DNA from: Xanthomonas hortorum pv. pelargonii
Lineage (GTDB): Bacteria; Pseudomonadota; Gammaproteobacteria; Xanthomonadales; Xanthomonadaceae
Assembly (NCBI RefSeq): GCF_024499015.1
Contig: NZ_CP098604.1
Coordinates: 4,526,001-4,590,000, forward strand
DNA length: 64,000 nt
Direction of reading: 5' to 3'
The notes below the pieces were generated by a model. That model searched no databases and had not been told where the DNA came from. It saw nothing but the letters and a program-made list of their open reading frames with translations. Below are positions 1 through 8,864 of the stretch, one piece after another. Numbering within the stretch: the stretch's first letter is position 1; each line of letters starts with the position of its first letter. The translations under genes and the position numbers were made by a program.

Positions 1-243
1 TACGCGCTGGAATACGGCACCGATCGCATCGAAATGCACGAGGACGCGTTGCCGCGTGGCGCGCGCGTGTTGATCGTCGACGACGTGCTCGCCACCGGCG
101 GCACGCTGCGCGCGGCGCTGGGGCTTGCTGCACAGCTGCAACTGGAAATCGTCGGTGCGGCGGTGCTGGTCGAGTTGCTGGCGCTGCAGGGCCGCAGCAA
201 GTGGGCCGATGACGTGCCGTTGCTGGCCACGTTGAGCTACTGA
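1..243 (+). CDS. apt: Adenine phosphoribosyltransferase, 3' part
   Basis: Purine salvage enzyme making AMP from adenine and PRPP in the cytoplasm. The reading frame is open from base 1, so the gene's 5' half lies outside the window; the first internal ATG at 34 is not the start. The PRPP-binding signature [14 protein letters not shown] is at bases 67-108, followed by the usual AALGLAAQL helix, and the protein ends in LLATLSY before TGA at 241. The remaining 80 residues match the C-terminal half of a roughly 180-residue family member. It converges with dbpA across a 130-bp gap. Confidence 0.9.
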   Translation, partial: YALEYGTDRIEMHEDALPRGARVLIVDDVLATGGTLRAALGLAAQLQLEIVGAAVLVELLALQGRSKWADDVPLLATLSY

Positions 244-275
244 TTCATACAGACTGCCGCTCGAGCGTCTGGCGA

Positions 276-302
276 CATGGATGCGCGAGGTGCGCATCCA
301 TG
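276..302. terminator. Hairpin between convergent apt and dbpA
   Basis: A perfect 11-bp stem (CATGGATGCGC / GCGCATCCATG) with a 5-base loop lies 30 bp past the apt stop. A second shorter dyad (CCGGCAG/CTGCCGG) is at 350-368 just before the dbpA stop. There is no T-tract, so intrinsic termination is not certain; the position between convergent genes suits a terminator or an RNA 3'-end stabiliser. Confidence 0.4.
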
Positions 303-376
303 TAGATGGTGCGGGGCAGGCGCTTCAGTCCCTCCGCTTGATCGTATGGCCGGCAGGATATCTGCCGGGCCGCTGA

Positions 377-1753
377 TTACAGCTTGCTGACCCGGAACCG
401 GCGTCCCTTGATCTTGCCCGCATGCAGATGCGCCAGTGCCTTGGCGACGTGTGCGCGGGCGATGGCGACATAGGAGCGGGTGGGGTAGATCGCGATCTTG
501 CCGATCGCCGCGCCCGAGAGCCCGGCTTCGCCAGTCAACGCGCCCAGGATGTCGCCGGCACGCAGCTTGTCGGTCTTGCCGCCGTCGATGCGCAAGGTGG
601 TCATGGCCGCCTGCGGCAGCTGTGCCGGGCGCGCGGTGGCCAACGGTGCACGCGACCACTTCAGCGGCTGGCCTTGTTCGGCTTCCAGTGCCTGGGCGCG
701 CCCTGTTTCGCGTGAGGCCACCAGGCTGAGAGCAAGCCCGCGCTTGCCCGCGCGCGCGGTGCGGCCGATGCGGTGGCGGTAGGTTTCGGTATCGGTGGGC
801 AGCTCGTAATTGACCACCGCCGCCAGGTCTTCCACGTCCAGCCCGCGGGCGGCCACATCGCTTGCCACCAGCACGTTGCAGCTGCGGTTGACGAAGCGCA
901 CCAGCACTTCATCGCGGTCGCGCTGTTCCATGTCGCCATGCAGGGCCAGCGCAGAGAAGCCGAATTCCTGCAGCGAGCCGGCCACTTCGTCCACTTCCTT
1001 GCGGGTATTGCAGAACACCACGCTGGACTCGGGATTGAAGCGCAGCAGCAGCCCGGCGACGGCTTTCTGTCGATAGGTCGGGTCGACCTCGAAGAATTGC
1101 TGGTCGATTTCCGGCGCGTTGTCGGCGCCTTCGACGGTGATTTCGATCGGGTCCTTCAGGATTTCGCGCGCAAGCGTACGGATGATGTCCGGGAAGGTGG
1201 CCGAAAACAGCAGGCTCTGACGGTGTTTGTCGCAGCGGCTGGCAATCTCGCGGATGGGTTCTTCGAAGCCCATGTCGAGCATGCGGTCGGCCTCGTCCAG
1301 CACCAGCGTACGCACGCCACCCAGATGCAGTGCGCGCTTGCGGGCCAGTTCCTGGATGCGTCCGGGCGTGCCGACCACCACTTGCGGGTCGTGCGCTTCC
1401 AGCGAGGCCAGTTGCGGGCCCAGCGGCATGCCGCCGGTCAGTACCACCAGTTTCATGTTCGGAATGCCGGTGGCCAGCTTGCGCAGCTGCTTGCCAACCT
1501 GATCGGCCAGCTCGCGGGTAGGACATAGCACCAGCGCCTGCGCGCGGGTCAATGCGGGATCTAGCTTTTGCAGCAGGCCCAGCCCGAAGGCAGCGGTCTT
1601 GCCGCTACCGGTCGGCGCCTGGGCGATGACGTCCAGCCCCTGCAGGATCGGCGGCAGGCTTTGCGCCTGGATGGGAGTGAGTACGGTGTAGCCAAGGGCG
1701 TCGATGCCGGGGGCCAGGGCCGGCGACAGCGGCAGCGCGGAGAATTCGTTCAT
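377..1753 (-). CDS. dbpA: DEAD-box ATP-dependent RNA helicase DbpA
   Basis: RNA helicase that in the DbpA family binds hairpin 92 of 23S rRNA and acts in large-subunit assembly. From ATG at 1753 the protein is 458 residues: Q-motif region GYTVLTPIQ, Walker A AQAPTGSGKT (about residues 44-53), LDEADRM, LFSATFP, and HRIGRTARAG in the second RecA domain. The last 75 residues form the DbpA-type RNA-binding domain (GKIAIYPTRSYVAIARAH), which separates it from RhlE/RhlB paralogues. The longer frame to 1798 starts inside an intergenic repeat and was rejected. The gene is monocistronic and diverges from uup across that repeat. Confidence 0.92.
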   Translation of the reverse strand: MNEFSALPLSPALAPGIDALGYTVLTPIQAQSLPPILQGLDVIAQAPTGSGKTAAFGLGLLQKLDPALTRAQALVLCPTRELADQVGKQLRKLATGIPNMKLVVLTGGMPLGPQLASLEAHDPQVVVGTPGRIQELARKRALHLGGVRTLVLDEADRMLDMGFEEPIREIASRCDKHRQSLLFSATFPDIIRTLAREILKDPIEITVEGADNAPEIDQQFFEVDPTYRQKAVAGLLLRFNPESSVVFCNTRKEVDEVAGSLQEFGFSALALHGDMEQRDRDEVLVRFVNRSCNVLVASDVAARGLDVEDLAAVVNYELPTDTETYRHRIGRTARAGKRGLALSLVASRETGRAQALEAEQGQPLKWSRAPLATARPAQLPQAAMTTLRIDGGKTDKLRAGDILGALTGEAGLSGAAIGKIAIYPTRSYVAIARAHVAKALAHLHAGKIKGRRFRVSKL

Positions 1754-1766
1754 GGGGCATTTTAGC

Positions 1767-1841
1767 GGGAATCGGGAGTGGGGAATGGGGAATCGCAACG
1801 GCGAGGCTTTTCCATTCCCGATTCACTATTCCCGATTCCCG
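1767..1841. repeat. GGGAATCGGG-type repeat, inverted pair (copy 1)
   Basis: The short motif GGGAATCGGGA is tandemly varied at 1767-1795 and faced by its inverse (ATTCCCGATTC forms) at 1812-1841, so the pair can fold into a stem. It fills the gap between the divergent genes dbpA and uup. The same motif in the same inverted-pair layout recurs at 39300-39423 and 48147-48263, and single copies lie near 15774 and 61446. Confidence 0.8.
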
Positions 1842-1853
1842 TACAATTGACCC

Positions 1854-3749
1854 ATGCCTTTAATCACTCTGCAAAGCGTCGACTACAGCGTCGGCGGCCC
1901 CTTGTTGCTGGAAAAAACCGACCTCACGATCGAGCCGGGCGAGCGTATCGCCCTGATCGGCCGCAACGGCGCCGGCAAATCGACCTTGATGAAATTGATC
2001 GCCGGCGAGCTCAAGCCCGACGACGGCGAAGTGCGCGTGCAACAGGGCGTGCGTATCGCGCGGCTGGAGCAGGAGGTGCCGCAGGGCACCGGCGGCAGCG
2101 TGTTCGAGGTGGTGGCCGATGGCCTGGGCGAGCTTGGCCATTGGTTGGCCGAATTCCATCAGCTCAGCCATGCCGAGGTGTTCGATGGCGATGCGTTCGG
2201 CAAGGTGCAGGCCAAGATCGACGCGGCCGACGGTTGGGCGCTGGATCAGCGCGTCACCGAGACGCTGACCAAGCTGGAACTGGATGGCGATGCGGAGTTT
2301 GCGCGCTTGTCCGGAGGCATGAAGCGTCGCGTGCTGCTGGCGCGCTCGCTGGTGTCTTCGCCGGACGTGCTGCTGCTGGACGAGCCGACCAACCATCTGG
2401 ATATCGAAGCCATCGATTGGCTGGAGTCGTTCCTGAAGAACTGGAACGGCAGCGTGTTGTTCGTCACCCATGACCGGCGCTTCCTGCGTGCATTGGCCAC
2501 GCGCATCGTCGAAATCGATCGCGGCCAGGTCACCAGCTGGCCCGGCGACTGGGCCAATTACGAGCGCCGTCGCGAAGAGCGGCTCAATGCGCAGGCGCAG
2601 GAAAATGCGCGTTTCGACAAAATGCTGGCGCAGGAAGAAATCTGGATCCGGCAGGGCATCAAGGCGCGGCGGACCCGCGACGAAGGCCGTGTGCGGCGTC
2701 TGGAATCGATGCGCAACGAACGTGGCCAGCGCCGCGATCTGAGCGGCAATGTGCGCATGGAAGTCTCGCAGGGCGAGTCGTCCGGCAAGAAGGTGATCGA
2801 GACCAAGGAGGTCGGCTTCGCGTTCGGCGCACGCACGATGGTCAAGGATTTTTCGACCATCATCCAGCGTGGCGACCGCATCGGTCTGATCGGCCCCAAC
2901 GGCAGCGGCAAGACCACCTTGCTCAAGCTGTTGCTGGGCGACTTGCAGGCGCAGCAGGGCGAAATCCGCATCGGCACCAATCTGCAGATCGCGTATTTCG
3001 ATCAGTACCGCTCCACGTTGCGCGAGGACTGGAGTGCGATCGAAAATGTGGCCGAAGGCCGCGATTTCATCGAGATCAACGGCAAGCGCAAGCATGTGCA
3101 TGCGTACTTGCAGGACTTCTTGTTCACCCCGGAGCGCGCCCGCGCGCCGATCACCCGTCTCTCCGGTGGCGAACGCAATCGCCTGCTGCTGGCGCGGCTG
3201 TTTGCGCAGCCGTCCAACCTGCTGGTGATGGACGAACCGACCAACGATCTGGACGTGGAAACGCTGGAACTGCTGGAAGAGCTGCTCGGCGAATACACCG
3301 GCACCTTGTTGCTGGTCAGCCATGACCGCGACTTCCTCGACAATGTGGTGACCTCCACGCTGGTGATGGAAGGCGAGGGCTTGGTCGGCGATTACGTTGG
3401 TGGTTACAGCGATTCGCTGCGTCAGCGCCGCACCCCGGCGCCCAACGCGATGGCGGTTGCCAAGGCATCGGCGACGGCGGCTGCGACTACGCCAGCGGCG
3501 CCTGCCGTCGCACCGGCGGAAGCTGCGCCCAAGCGCAAGCTCAGCTACAAGGATGCGCGCGAACTGGAGCAGTTGCCGGCCTTGATCGACAGCCTGGAGC
3601 AGCAGGTCGCAGCGCTCACCAATGCGATGAACGATCCGGCCTTCTATCAGCGCGACAGCGCAGCGATGGCCGCGCATACCGCCGCGCTGGGCGATGCACA
3701 GGCGCAGCTGGATGCGGCGTTCGCGCGCTGGAGCGAGCTGGATAGTTGA
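1854..3749 (+). CDS. uup: ABC-F ATPase, Uup type
   Basis: Cytoplasmic tandem ATPase of the ABC-F family, without membrane segments. Family members act on ribosomes or ribosome assembly, and Uup also affects transposon excision and branched DNA. It has 631 residues: first ABC domain with Walker A GRNGAGKST (36-44), signature LSGGMKRR and LLLDEPTNHLD; an interdomain linker with WIRQGIKARRTRDEGRVRRL; second ABC domain with GPNGSGKTT (about 347), LSGGERNR and VMDEPTNDLD; then an Ala/Pro-rich spacer (about 535-560) and a C-terminal coiled coil. That tail is the Uup C-terminal domain and distinguishes it from EttA. Confidence 0.93.
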   Translation: MPLITLQSVDYSVGGPLLLEKTDLTIEPGERIALIGRNGAGKSTLMKLIAGELKPDDGEVRVQQGVRIARLEQEVPQGTGGSVFEVVADGLGELGHWLAEFHQLSHAEVFDGDAFGKVQAKIDAADGWALDQRVTETLTKLELDGDAEFARLSGGMKRRVLLARSLVSSPDVLLLDEPTNHLDIEAIDWLESFLKNWNGSVLFVTHDRRFLRALATRIVEIDRGQVTSWPGDWANYERRREERLNAQAQENARFDKMLAQEEIWIRQGIKARRTRDEGRVRRLESMRNERGQRRDLSGNVRMEVSQGESSGKKVIETKEVGFAFGARTMVKDFSTIIQRGDRIGLIGPNGSGKTTLLKLLLGDLQAQQGEIRIGTNLQIAYFDQYRSTLREDWSAIENVAEGRDFIEINGKRKHVHAYLQDFLFTPERARAPITRLSGGERNRLLLARLFAQPSNLLVMDEPTNDLDVETLELLEELLGEYTGTLLLVSHDRDFLDNVVTSTLVMEGEGLVGDYVGGYSDSLRQRRTPAPNAMAVAKASATAAATTPAAPAVAPAEAAPKRKLSYKDARELEQLPALIDSLEQQVAALTNAMNDPAFYQRDSAAMAAHTAALGDAQAQLDAAFARWSELDS

Positions 3750-3864
3750 TGGCTCAACCGGCGTGCGACTGCGTGCCGGTCTTTTGGTTTTAGGCGCGGC
3801 AAACAAGCATCGCGAGCTGATAGATGACTTGTAGAGCGGCTGATCTGCGGGTTTGCTGCAGGGC

Positions 3865-3966
3865 CCTTGCCCGCCCACCATCGCGGGACACGCCGCAAGT
3901 ACGTCCGTGTAGGCTCTTACGCGGCATCCATGCCGCGTAAGGTCCCGCGAGGGTGGGCGGGCAAGG
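3865..3966 (+). repeat. Structured repeat A, locus 1
   Basis: A 102-bp element with an outer stem CCTTGCCCGCCCACC / GGGTGGGCGGGCAAGG, an inner pair GCGGGAC/GTCCCGC, and a central palindrome ACGCGGCATCCATGCCGCGT. It is followed by the conserved tail CAGTCGAGATGGTCGGTGTG. Near-identical copies are at 17489, 20170 (inverted) and 61530. It lies between uup and the barstar gene, and the whole stretch 3750-4256 holds no credible gene. Confidence 0.9.
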
Positions 3967-4025
3967 ACCAGTCGAGATGGTCGGTGTGCATGCTTTTGAA
4001 CAAGGCAACCTATTAACTGTCTGGT

Positions 4026-4128
4026 GCGGTGTCCTTACCGATTGCGGGACCGTGTGGCGGCATGGATGCCGCCACCGAGCCTCCACGGACGGATTCACGG
4101 CGTGTCCCGCGAGCGGTGAGGGCACCGC
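4026..4128 (+). repeat. Structured repeat B, locus 1
   Basis: A 103-bp element with the same architecture as repeat A but different arms: outer stem GCGGTGTCC.TACCG / CGGTGAGGGCACCGC, inner GCGGGAC/GTCCCGC, central palindrome TGGCGGCATGGATGCCGCCA. Copies are at 17731, 20013 (inverted) and 61794, each partnered with an A element 50-165 bp away. It is preceded by the conserved bases CTGGT and followed by a conserved CTCGAC.AAC block. Confidence 0.9.
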
Positions 4129-4256
4129 GCACTCGACTAACCAGGCTTTGATTCGCATCTAGATTTCGCTGCCATTTCCGACAGTGCGTCATTCGCCAAC
4201 GAAGGCGAGTGCGGCCAACATGTTGCCGCCATCGCTACAGCGTTTGTTAGCCGCTC

Positions 4257-4682
4257 TCAGTCGCAAGCACTCGCAGGCGCCACAAACGCTGCAAATGTGA
4301 GCCCGCGAGCGGCCCAGGTGGTTGCGGCTTCGTCGAGAATATCCAGCAAGGTGTTGCGATCGTTTGGTGCAGTGCGCGCCAGTGCGTCTGCGCCGTTGAT
4401 CAACAGCGCATAGCCATGTGATGCGGGCAGCCAGGCCAGGTCGCGCAAGGCATCGGAGAGCGCGTCCCAGTTGCGACCGAAGCTGGCCGGGAAATCCAGT
4501 TGGGTGGCCAGGCGCATCAGCAACATGTGCTTGTCGTTACAACTGGCCAGATCCACACGCAGGATGTGCAGGCCGGCGTCGCGGGCGAGCGCGGCCATGG
4601 TGTCCAGATCGTCGGTGTCGGCTTGATAAACGCCTGATTGTTGCGGATCGGACAGGTCCAGTGCGAAGTCGCCTGCGCTCAT
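4257..4682 (-). CDS. Barstar-family ribonuclease inhibitor
   Basis: Predicted cytoplasmic inhibitor of the RNase encoded directly upstream. From ATG at 4682 it has 141 residues; the barstar core is seen as the helix and loop DFPASFGRNWDALSDALRDL followed by a Trp-rich strand, matching the family pattern in which the acidic face plugs the nuclease active site. The start is fixed by the ATGA overlap (4679-4682) with the RNase stop, implying translational coupling. The longer frame to 4751 runs into the RNase gene and was rejected. Specificity for this RNase is inferred from adjacency. Confidence 0.85.
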   Translation of the reverse strand: MSAGDFALDLSDPQQSGVYQADTDDLDTMAALARDAGLHILRVDLASCNDKHMLLMRLATQLDFPASFGRNWDALSDALRDLAWLPASHGYALLINGADALARTAPNDRNTLLDILDEAATTWAARGLTFAAFVAPASACD

Positions 4683-5128
4683 GGCGCCTGCTCCGGCGTG
4701 GGGCCTTTGAACGATTTGAAGCTCTGGTAATGATCGTCGCTGTAGTACCACGCTTGCGGCGGCGTGCCGCCGGTGACGATGCGGCGTGCGCCGCGGTCAG
4801 GGCTGCCGGGCGTCTCCACGGTGTACTCGTGGTAGTAGCCGCGCGCACGCTCGGGCAGGCGTTGTTCGCGATTGCCGAATACGCTGCCGTCTTGCGCATG
4901 CGGGAACGGCCCGCCGCGCTGGATCAATACGATGGTGGCCATCGCTTCGGTCGGCAGAAAACCCGGAAGACCCTGCTGCCGAGGCGTCTGTTCGGGCGGC
5001 GCTGTTGCGGCGATCGGCGCGTTGAGCTGCGGCGCGAACTGCGGCTTGGGCGTCTGCATCACGCGCACGACCCATAAGCCGGCGACGAGCAGCACGATGG
5101 CGACGATCAGCAAAGCGGGCTTGCGCAT
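4679..5128 (-). CDS. Secreted/anchored guanyl-specific ribonuclease (barnase/RNase Sa type)
   Basis: A 149-residue microbial ribonuclease. It starts with a membrane segment or signal anchor (MRKPALLIVAIVLLVAGLWV), then a Pro/Gln-rich linker (about 27-55), then the catalytic domain. Family catalytic residues are visible: Glu in YYHEYTV, Arg in GARRIVTGG, and His in DDHYQSF; the RGGPFPHAQDGSVFGNREQ block is typical. It is the first gene of a two-gene operon with the barstar homologue, whose start overlaps its stop by ATGA. Export with a cytoplasmic inhibitor suggests either a scavenging nuclease or an interbacterial toxin with immunity; the sequence does not decide. Confidence 0.85.
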   Translation of the reverse strand: MRKPALLIVAIVLLVAGLWVVRVMQTPKPQFAPQLNAPIAATAPPEQTPRQQGLPGFLPTEAMATIVLIQRGGPFPHAQDGSVFGNREQRLPERARGYYHEYTVETPGSPDRGARRIVTGGTPPQAWYYSDDHYQSFKSFKGPTPEQAP

Positions 5129-5394
5129 GAAGATGTCCAGAAACGGAAGTATGGAGACAGCAGATCAAGTATGCCGTTGCACGACTGTGTCGACTTTGAA
5201 CGCCGCGGTATGTGTACGCCTGCGCGATTCACGCCCAAGTAACCGGGGCATGGTGCAAGGTGTGCAGCGAACACGACGCGGTGCGCGATGGGATGAAGTT
5301 TCCCTGCCAGCACTCTTGGTAAGCGCCGCCGCCGTCCCTACTATTTATCCCGCAACGCCCGGTCTTCGCCGGGCGGCAAGTCCAGGAGACACGC

Positions 5395-6006
5395 ATGGCT
5401 TACACCCTTCCGCAGTTGCCCTACGCCTACGACGCGCTGGAACCGAATATCGATGCGCAGACGATGGAGATCCATCACACCAAGCATCACCAGGCCTACA
5501 TCAACAACGTCAATGCGGCGCTGGAAGGGACGGAGTATGCGGACCTGCCGGTCGAAGAGTTGGTGTCCAAGCTGAAGAGCCTGCCGGAGAACCTGCAGGG
5601 CCCGGTGCGCAACAACGGTGGTGGCCACGCCAACCATTCGCTGTTCTGGACCGTGCTGTCGCCCAACGGCGGCGGCGAGCCCAAGGGCGAGGTCGCCAAG
5701 GCGATCGACAAGGACATCGGTGGTTTCGAGAAGTTCAAGGAAGCCTTCACCAAGGCCGCCGCTAGCCGCTTCGGCTCGGGCTGGGCGTTTTTGAGCGTGA
5801 CCCCGGACAAGAAGCTGGTGGTCGAAAGCACCGCTAACCAGGACAGCCCGCTGTTCGAAGGCAACACCCCGATCCTGTGCCTGGACGTGTGGGAACACGC
5901 GTACTACCTGAAGTATCAGAACCGTCGCCCGGAATACATCGGCGCGTTCTATAACGCAGTGAACTGGGAAGAAGTCGAGCGCCGCTACCACGCTGCGATC
6001 GCCTGA
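5395..6006 (+). CDS. sodM: Superoxide dismutase, Mn/Fe family
   Basis: Converts superoxide to peroxide and oxygen; no signal peptide, so cytoplasmic. 203 residues, the usual length. Metal ligands are visible: His in [12 protein letters not shown] near residue 27, His in [11 protein letters not shown] near 80, and Asp/His in [15 protein letters not shown] near 165-169. The motif [11 protein letters not shown] with a Gly-Gly pair and a late Gln-free C-terminus favours the Mn form, though metal choice cannot be proven here. AGGAGA at 5381-5386 is a strong ribosome binding site for ATG 5395. It is followed by an intrinsic terminator. Confidence 0.93.
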   Translation: MAYTLPQLPYAYDALEPNIDAQTMEIHHTKHHQAYINNVNAALEGTEYADLPVEELVSKLKSLPENLQGPVRNNGGGHANHSLFWTVLSPNGGGEPKGEVAKAIDKDIGGFEKFKEAFTKAAASRFGSGWAFLSVTPDKKLVVESTANQDSPLFEGNTPILCLDVWEHAYYLKYQNRRPEYIGAFYNAVNWEEVERRYHAAIA

Positions 6007-6029
6007 GTCTTGAGTTGACGCTGTAACGC

Positions 6030-6059
6030 AAGAAGGCCGGGAGCGATCCCGGCCTTCTT
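6030..6059 (+). terminator. Intrinsic terminator of sodM
   Basis: A perfect inverted repeat AAGAAGGCCGGGA / TCCCGGCCTTCTT with a 4-base loop starts 24 bp after the sodM stop and ends in a CTTCTTCG tail. The stem is GC-rich and symmetric, so it may act in both directions. Confidence 0.75.
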
Positions 6060-6079
6060 CGTTTGCTGCGGTCTGTCGT

Positions 6080-6148
6080 GTAGGAGCGACCTTGGTCGCG
6101 AAGAGGCGTTCCCTGGGAAAGCTTCATCGCGCGCAAGCGCGCTCCTAC
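6080..6148. repeat. GTAGGAGCG...CGCTCCTAC repeat (copy 1)
   Basis: A 69-bp palindromic repeat with termini GTAGGAGCG and CGCTCCTAC and the internal block CTTCATCGCGC. A second copy with the same ends and internal block lies at 11019-11086. Both lie between the ends of genes, as expected for REP-like elements of gammaproteobacteria. Confidence 0.8.
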
Positions 6149-6165
6149 GATTGCCGGAGCGCCGA

Positions 6166-6999
6166 TCAGAACTTGGCGTCGAACTCGCACGCGTAGCCGG
6201 TGTTGACGATGACCTTCTGCAGCGCATCGCTGATCTTGATGTTGCCGGCCACGATCTGCTGCGTTTCCGGGCCCATGTTGTCCATGCGCGGCGGGGTGGC
6301 GCCCTTGTAGTCGCAGACCCGGCCACCGGCTTCGCGCACCAGCAGCACGCCGGCGGCGATGTCCCAGGCTTTGACGCCGGCTTCGAAATACGCATCGGCG
6401 CGGCCGCACGCCACATAGGCCAGATCCAGTGCGGCAGAACCGGTGCGACGCACATCTTCGGCCTGCACCAGCAGCGCATCGACGCACTTCAGCTGCGCAC
6501 TGATGCGTGCACGCTCGCGCGGCGGGAAGCCGGTGTGGACCATCGCGCCCTCCAGGTCCTTGCGTTCGGCAATGCGGATGCGGCGGTCGTTGAGTACCGC
6601 GCCGGCACCGCGGCTGGCGGTGAACAGCTCGTTGCGCAGCGGGTCGAAGATCACCGCATCGGTGGGCTCGCCGTTTTCCACCAGCGCGATCGACACGCAG
6701 TAATGCGGAAAACCGCGCAGGTAGTTGCTGGTGCCATCCAACGGGTCGATGACCCAGGTGTAGCGGCCACTCTTGCCGCCCTGCACGCCGCCTTCTTCGC
6801 CGAACACGGCGTACTCGGGGTAGCCGCGCTTGAGTTCCTTGATGATGACCTTCTCGGCATCGGCATCGACTTCGCTGGCGTAATCCATGCGGCCCTTCTG
6901 CACCACATTGAGCGAGTCGAGCTTGTTGATACCGCGCAACAGCACATTGCCGGCGAGGCGGGCGGCTTTGACCATGACGGTGACGGCGGGTTTCTGCAT
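6166..6999 (-). CDS. suhB: Inositol-1-monophosphatase family phosphatase SuhB
   Basis: Mg-dependent phosphatase of the IMPase fold; E. coli SuhB also binds RNA polymerase/NusA and helps rRNA folding. 277 residues from ATG 6999. Metal and catalytic motifs: GEEGG (about 66-70), [14 protein letters not shown], and the C-terminal [15 protein letters not shown]. The open frame continues upstream to 7737 but that part is a shadow of trmJ on the other strand; MQKPAVTVM matches the family N-terminus. It is divergently transcribed from trmJ, sharing a roughly 115-bp promoter region. Confidence 0.93.
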   Translation of the reverse strand: MQKPAVTVMVKAARLAGNVLLRGINKLDSLNVVQKGRMDYASEVDADAEKVIIKELKRGYPEYAVFGEEGGVQGGKSGRYTWVIDPLDGTSNYLRGFPHYCVSIALVENGEPTDAVIFDPLRNELFTASRGAGAVLNDRRIRIAERKDLEGAMVHTGFPPRERARISAQLKCVDALLVQAEDVRRTGSAALDLAYVACGRADAYFEAGVKAWDIAAGVLLVREAGGRVCDYKGATPPRMDNMGPETQQIVAGNIKISDALQKVIVNTGYACEFDAKF

Positions 7000-7116
7000 G
7001 GTTAAAGCTCCCGTGAAGGCAGAATTGAAGAATTGGCGAAGGTAAAAGAGCGGTCCGGCACGAAACCGGTCGCGCAGTTTACCATCTACGACCGAACAGC
7101 TCCCCAATCTCCGTTC

Positions 7117-7884
7117 ATGTCCGTCAGTCAGCGCATCCGTTTTGTTCTTGTCGGTACCCAGCATCCAGGCAATATCGGCGCCGCCGCGCGCGCGATGAAG
7201 ACGATGGGGATCTCGCGTCTGGCGCTGGTCGCTCCTGAGCGCGCCCTCGACGAGGACGCCTACCGGCGCTCTGCCGGTGCCGAGGACGTGCTCGGCGATG
7301 CACCGGTCTTCGCTACGCTGGGCGAGGCGGTGGCCGATTGCACGTTGGTGATCGGCTGCACCGCCCGCGCGCGCCGGGTGGCGTTGGAAGAATTGCTGCC
7401 GGACGCTGGCGCACGCCGCGCCCTGGCCAAGGCCGGCGAGCCGGCGGAAGTGGCGATCGTGTTCGGCCGCGAGCGCACCGGGCTGACCAACGACGAGTTG
7501 CAGCTCTGCCACGCGGCCGTGCATATCCCGTCTGACCCGGCTTTCAGTTCGCTCAACCTGGCCGCCGCAGTACAGGTGCTGGCCTATGAAGTGCGGCTGG
7601 CACAGTTGGAAGCGGGCCAGGCGGAACCGGCGCCGGCAGCCACCACCGGCGCACTGCGCGAAGGCCCCGCCAGTCACGCGCAACTGGAAGGCATGTTTGC
7701 CCAGTTGGGCGAGACGCTGGACGACATCGATTTCCACAAGGGCCGCGCGCCGGAGTCGGCGATGCGCAAGCTGCGGCGGCTGTTGTTGCGCACCGAAATG
7801 AGCGAGCAGGAGGTGCGCTTGCTGCGCGGCATCCTGTCCGATGCCCAGCGCATGGCCATGCTGGCAAAGCGGGCCGGAAACTGA
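7117..7884 (+). CDS. trmJ: tRNA (cytidine/uridine-2'-O-)-methyltransferase TrmJ
   Basis: SPOUT methyltransferase that 2'-O-methylates position 32 of the tRNA anticodon loop. From ATG 7117 it has 255 residues beginning [20 protein letters not shown], the standard family start; the frame from 7033 would add 28 unconserved residues. SPOUT knot motifs are present: [28 protein letters not shown] and [15 protein letters not shown]. The C-terminal helical tail ([22 protein letters not shown]) is the TrmJ dimer/tRNA-binding extension. Confidence 0.93.
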   Translation: MSVSQRIRFVLVGTQHPGNIGAAARAMKTMGISRLALVAPERALDEDAYRRSAGAEDVLGDAPVFATLGEAVADCTLVIGCTARARRVALEELLPDAGARRALAKAGEPAEVAIVFGRERTGLTNDELQLCHAAVHIPSDPAFSSLNLAAAVQVLAYEVRLAQLEAGQAEPAPAATTGALREGPASHAQLEGMFAQLGETLDDIDFHKGRAPESAMRKLRRLLLRTEMSEQEVRLLRGILSDAQRMAMLAKRAGN

Positions 7885-7934
7885 CGCCTGTCACATCTTG
7901 AGAGATTCGGCTAGGCTGTCGGCGGCTCTAGGGA

Positions 7935-8864
7935 GTGTCCTTTTTGCGCGGTCTACGATGGTGTCTGATTGCCTGTTGGCTGCTCGCTGGGGCGGGCTTT
8001 GCCGTGACGGCGGCGCCAGCGCCTTCTTCGGTCCTGGTGCTTGGCCGGATCAGCGACGATCCCGCCACCCATTACGAGCAACTCAAGCCCTTGCTGGACT
8101 ATGTGGTGCCGCGCATGCGCGTGGTCGGCATCCGTCGTGGCGAAATCCTGATGGCGCCGGATGCGCGGCAGATGTCCAGCTACCTGCGCCGTGGCCGGGT
8201 CGATTGGGTCAGCGAAACCACCGGTGCGGCGATGCTGCTGGAACAGCGCGGCGGTGCGCATCCGTTGGTGATGACCGAGCGCGGCGGCATGCGCGAGTTC
8301 CACACCGTGTTCTTCGTGCGCCGCGACAGCCCGATCCAGTCGCTCAAGCAACTGCGCGGGCACACCCTGGCGCTGCAGAACACCTCGTCCACCAGTGGCT
8401 ATCTGTTGCCGATGCTGGAGTTGCTGCGCAACGGCATCGCCTGCGATGTGCTGTTGTCGCCGGACGATACCCAGGTGCCGGGGTCGGTCGGTTATTTGAT
8501 GGTCGGTACGAAATTGAACGTGGCCGCGTTCGTGCACAAGCGCCTGATCGATGCCGGCGCTTTCAGCAATGCCGATTGGGACGACGAACGCCACTTGCCG
8601 GCGACGTTCAAGCGCGATTTCCGCATCGTGCACCGCAGTGCGCCGGTGCCGCGCGCGGTGGAGATGGTACGTACCGGGCTGGACCCGGCGGTGGAGCGGC
8701 AGTTGCGCATCGTCTTGCTGCAGGCCGCGTCCGACCCGCAAGCCGGCCCGGCGTTGAAGCGCTTTTTCGGCACCACCGCATTCCATCCACTGGATGACAA
8801 CAGCCGCCGACGCCTGAATGCGTTGAGCGCCGGTGTGCAACGTGTCAGGGACCAGGTGGAATGA
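7935..8864 (+). CDS. PhnD/phosphate-type periplasmic binding protein
   Basis: A 309-residue exported solute-binding protein of the PhnD-like (phosphate/phosphonate) family. GTG at 7935 gives a signal peptide (RWCLIACWLLAGAGFAVTAA), then a two-lobe binding fold with the typical SYLRRGRVDWVSET and FFVRRDSPIQSLKQLRGHTLALQN strands. No permease or ATPase is nearby. Its stop overlaps the start of the GGDEF-EAL gene (ATGA at 8861-8864), so it more likely feeds a ligand signal to that c-di-GMP enzyme than a transporter. The ligand is unknown. The GTG has a poorly spaced Shine-Dalgarno, so the exact start is uncertain. Confidence 0.75.
   Translation: MSFLRGLRWCLIACWLLAGAGFAVTAAPAPSSVLVLGRISDDPATHYEQLKPLLDYVVPRMRVVGIRRGEILMAPDARQMSSYLRRGRVDWVSETTGAAMLLEQRGGAHPLVMTERGGMREFHTVFFVRRDSPIQSLKQLRGHTLALQNTSSTSGYLLPMLELLRNGIACDVLLSPDDTQVPGSVGYLMVGTKLNVAAFVHKRLIDAGAFSNADWDDERHLPATFKRDFRIVHRSAPVPRAVEMVRTGLDPAVERQLRIVLLQAASDPQAGPALKRFFGTTAFHPLDDNSRRRLNALSAGVQRVRDQVE

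Noticed and set aside
1767..1841. Possible CRISPR array or variable-number tandem repeat
   Set aside because: Units are short and irregular, lack spacers of constant length, and face each other as inverted pairs; no cas genes nearby.
1860..3881. 673-codon minus-strand frame opposite uup
   Set aside because: Antisense shadow; uup is full length with all ABC-F motifs.
3790..4162. Short proteins encoded through the A/B repeats, with similar peptides at all four loci
   Set aside because: The peptide similarity follows from DNA repeat similarity; frames differ in start and end, exist on both strands because of the palindromes, and lack ribosome binding sites.
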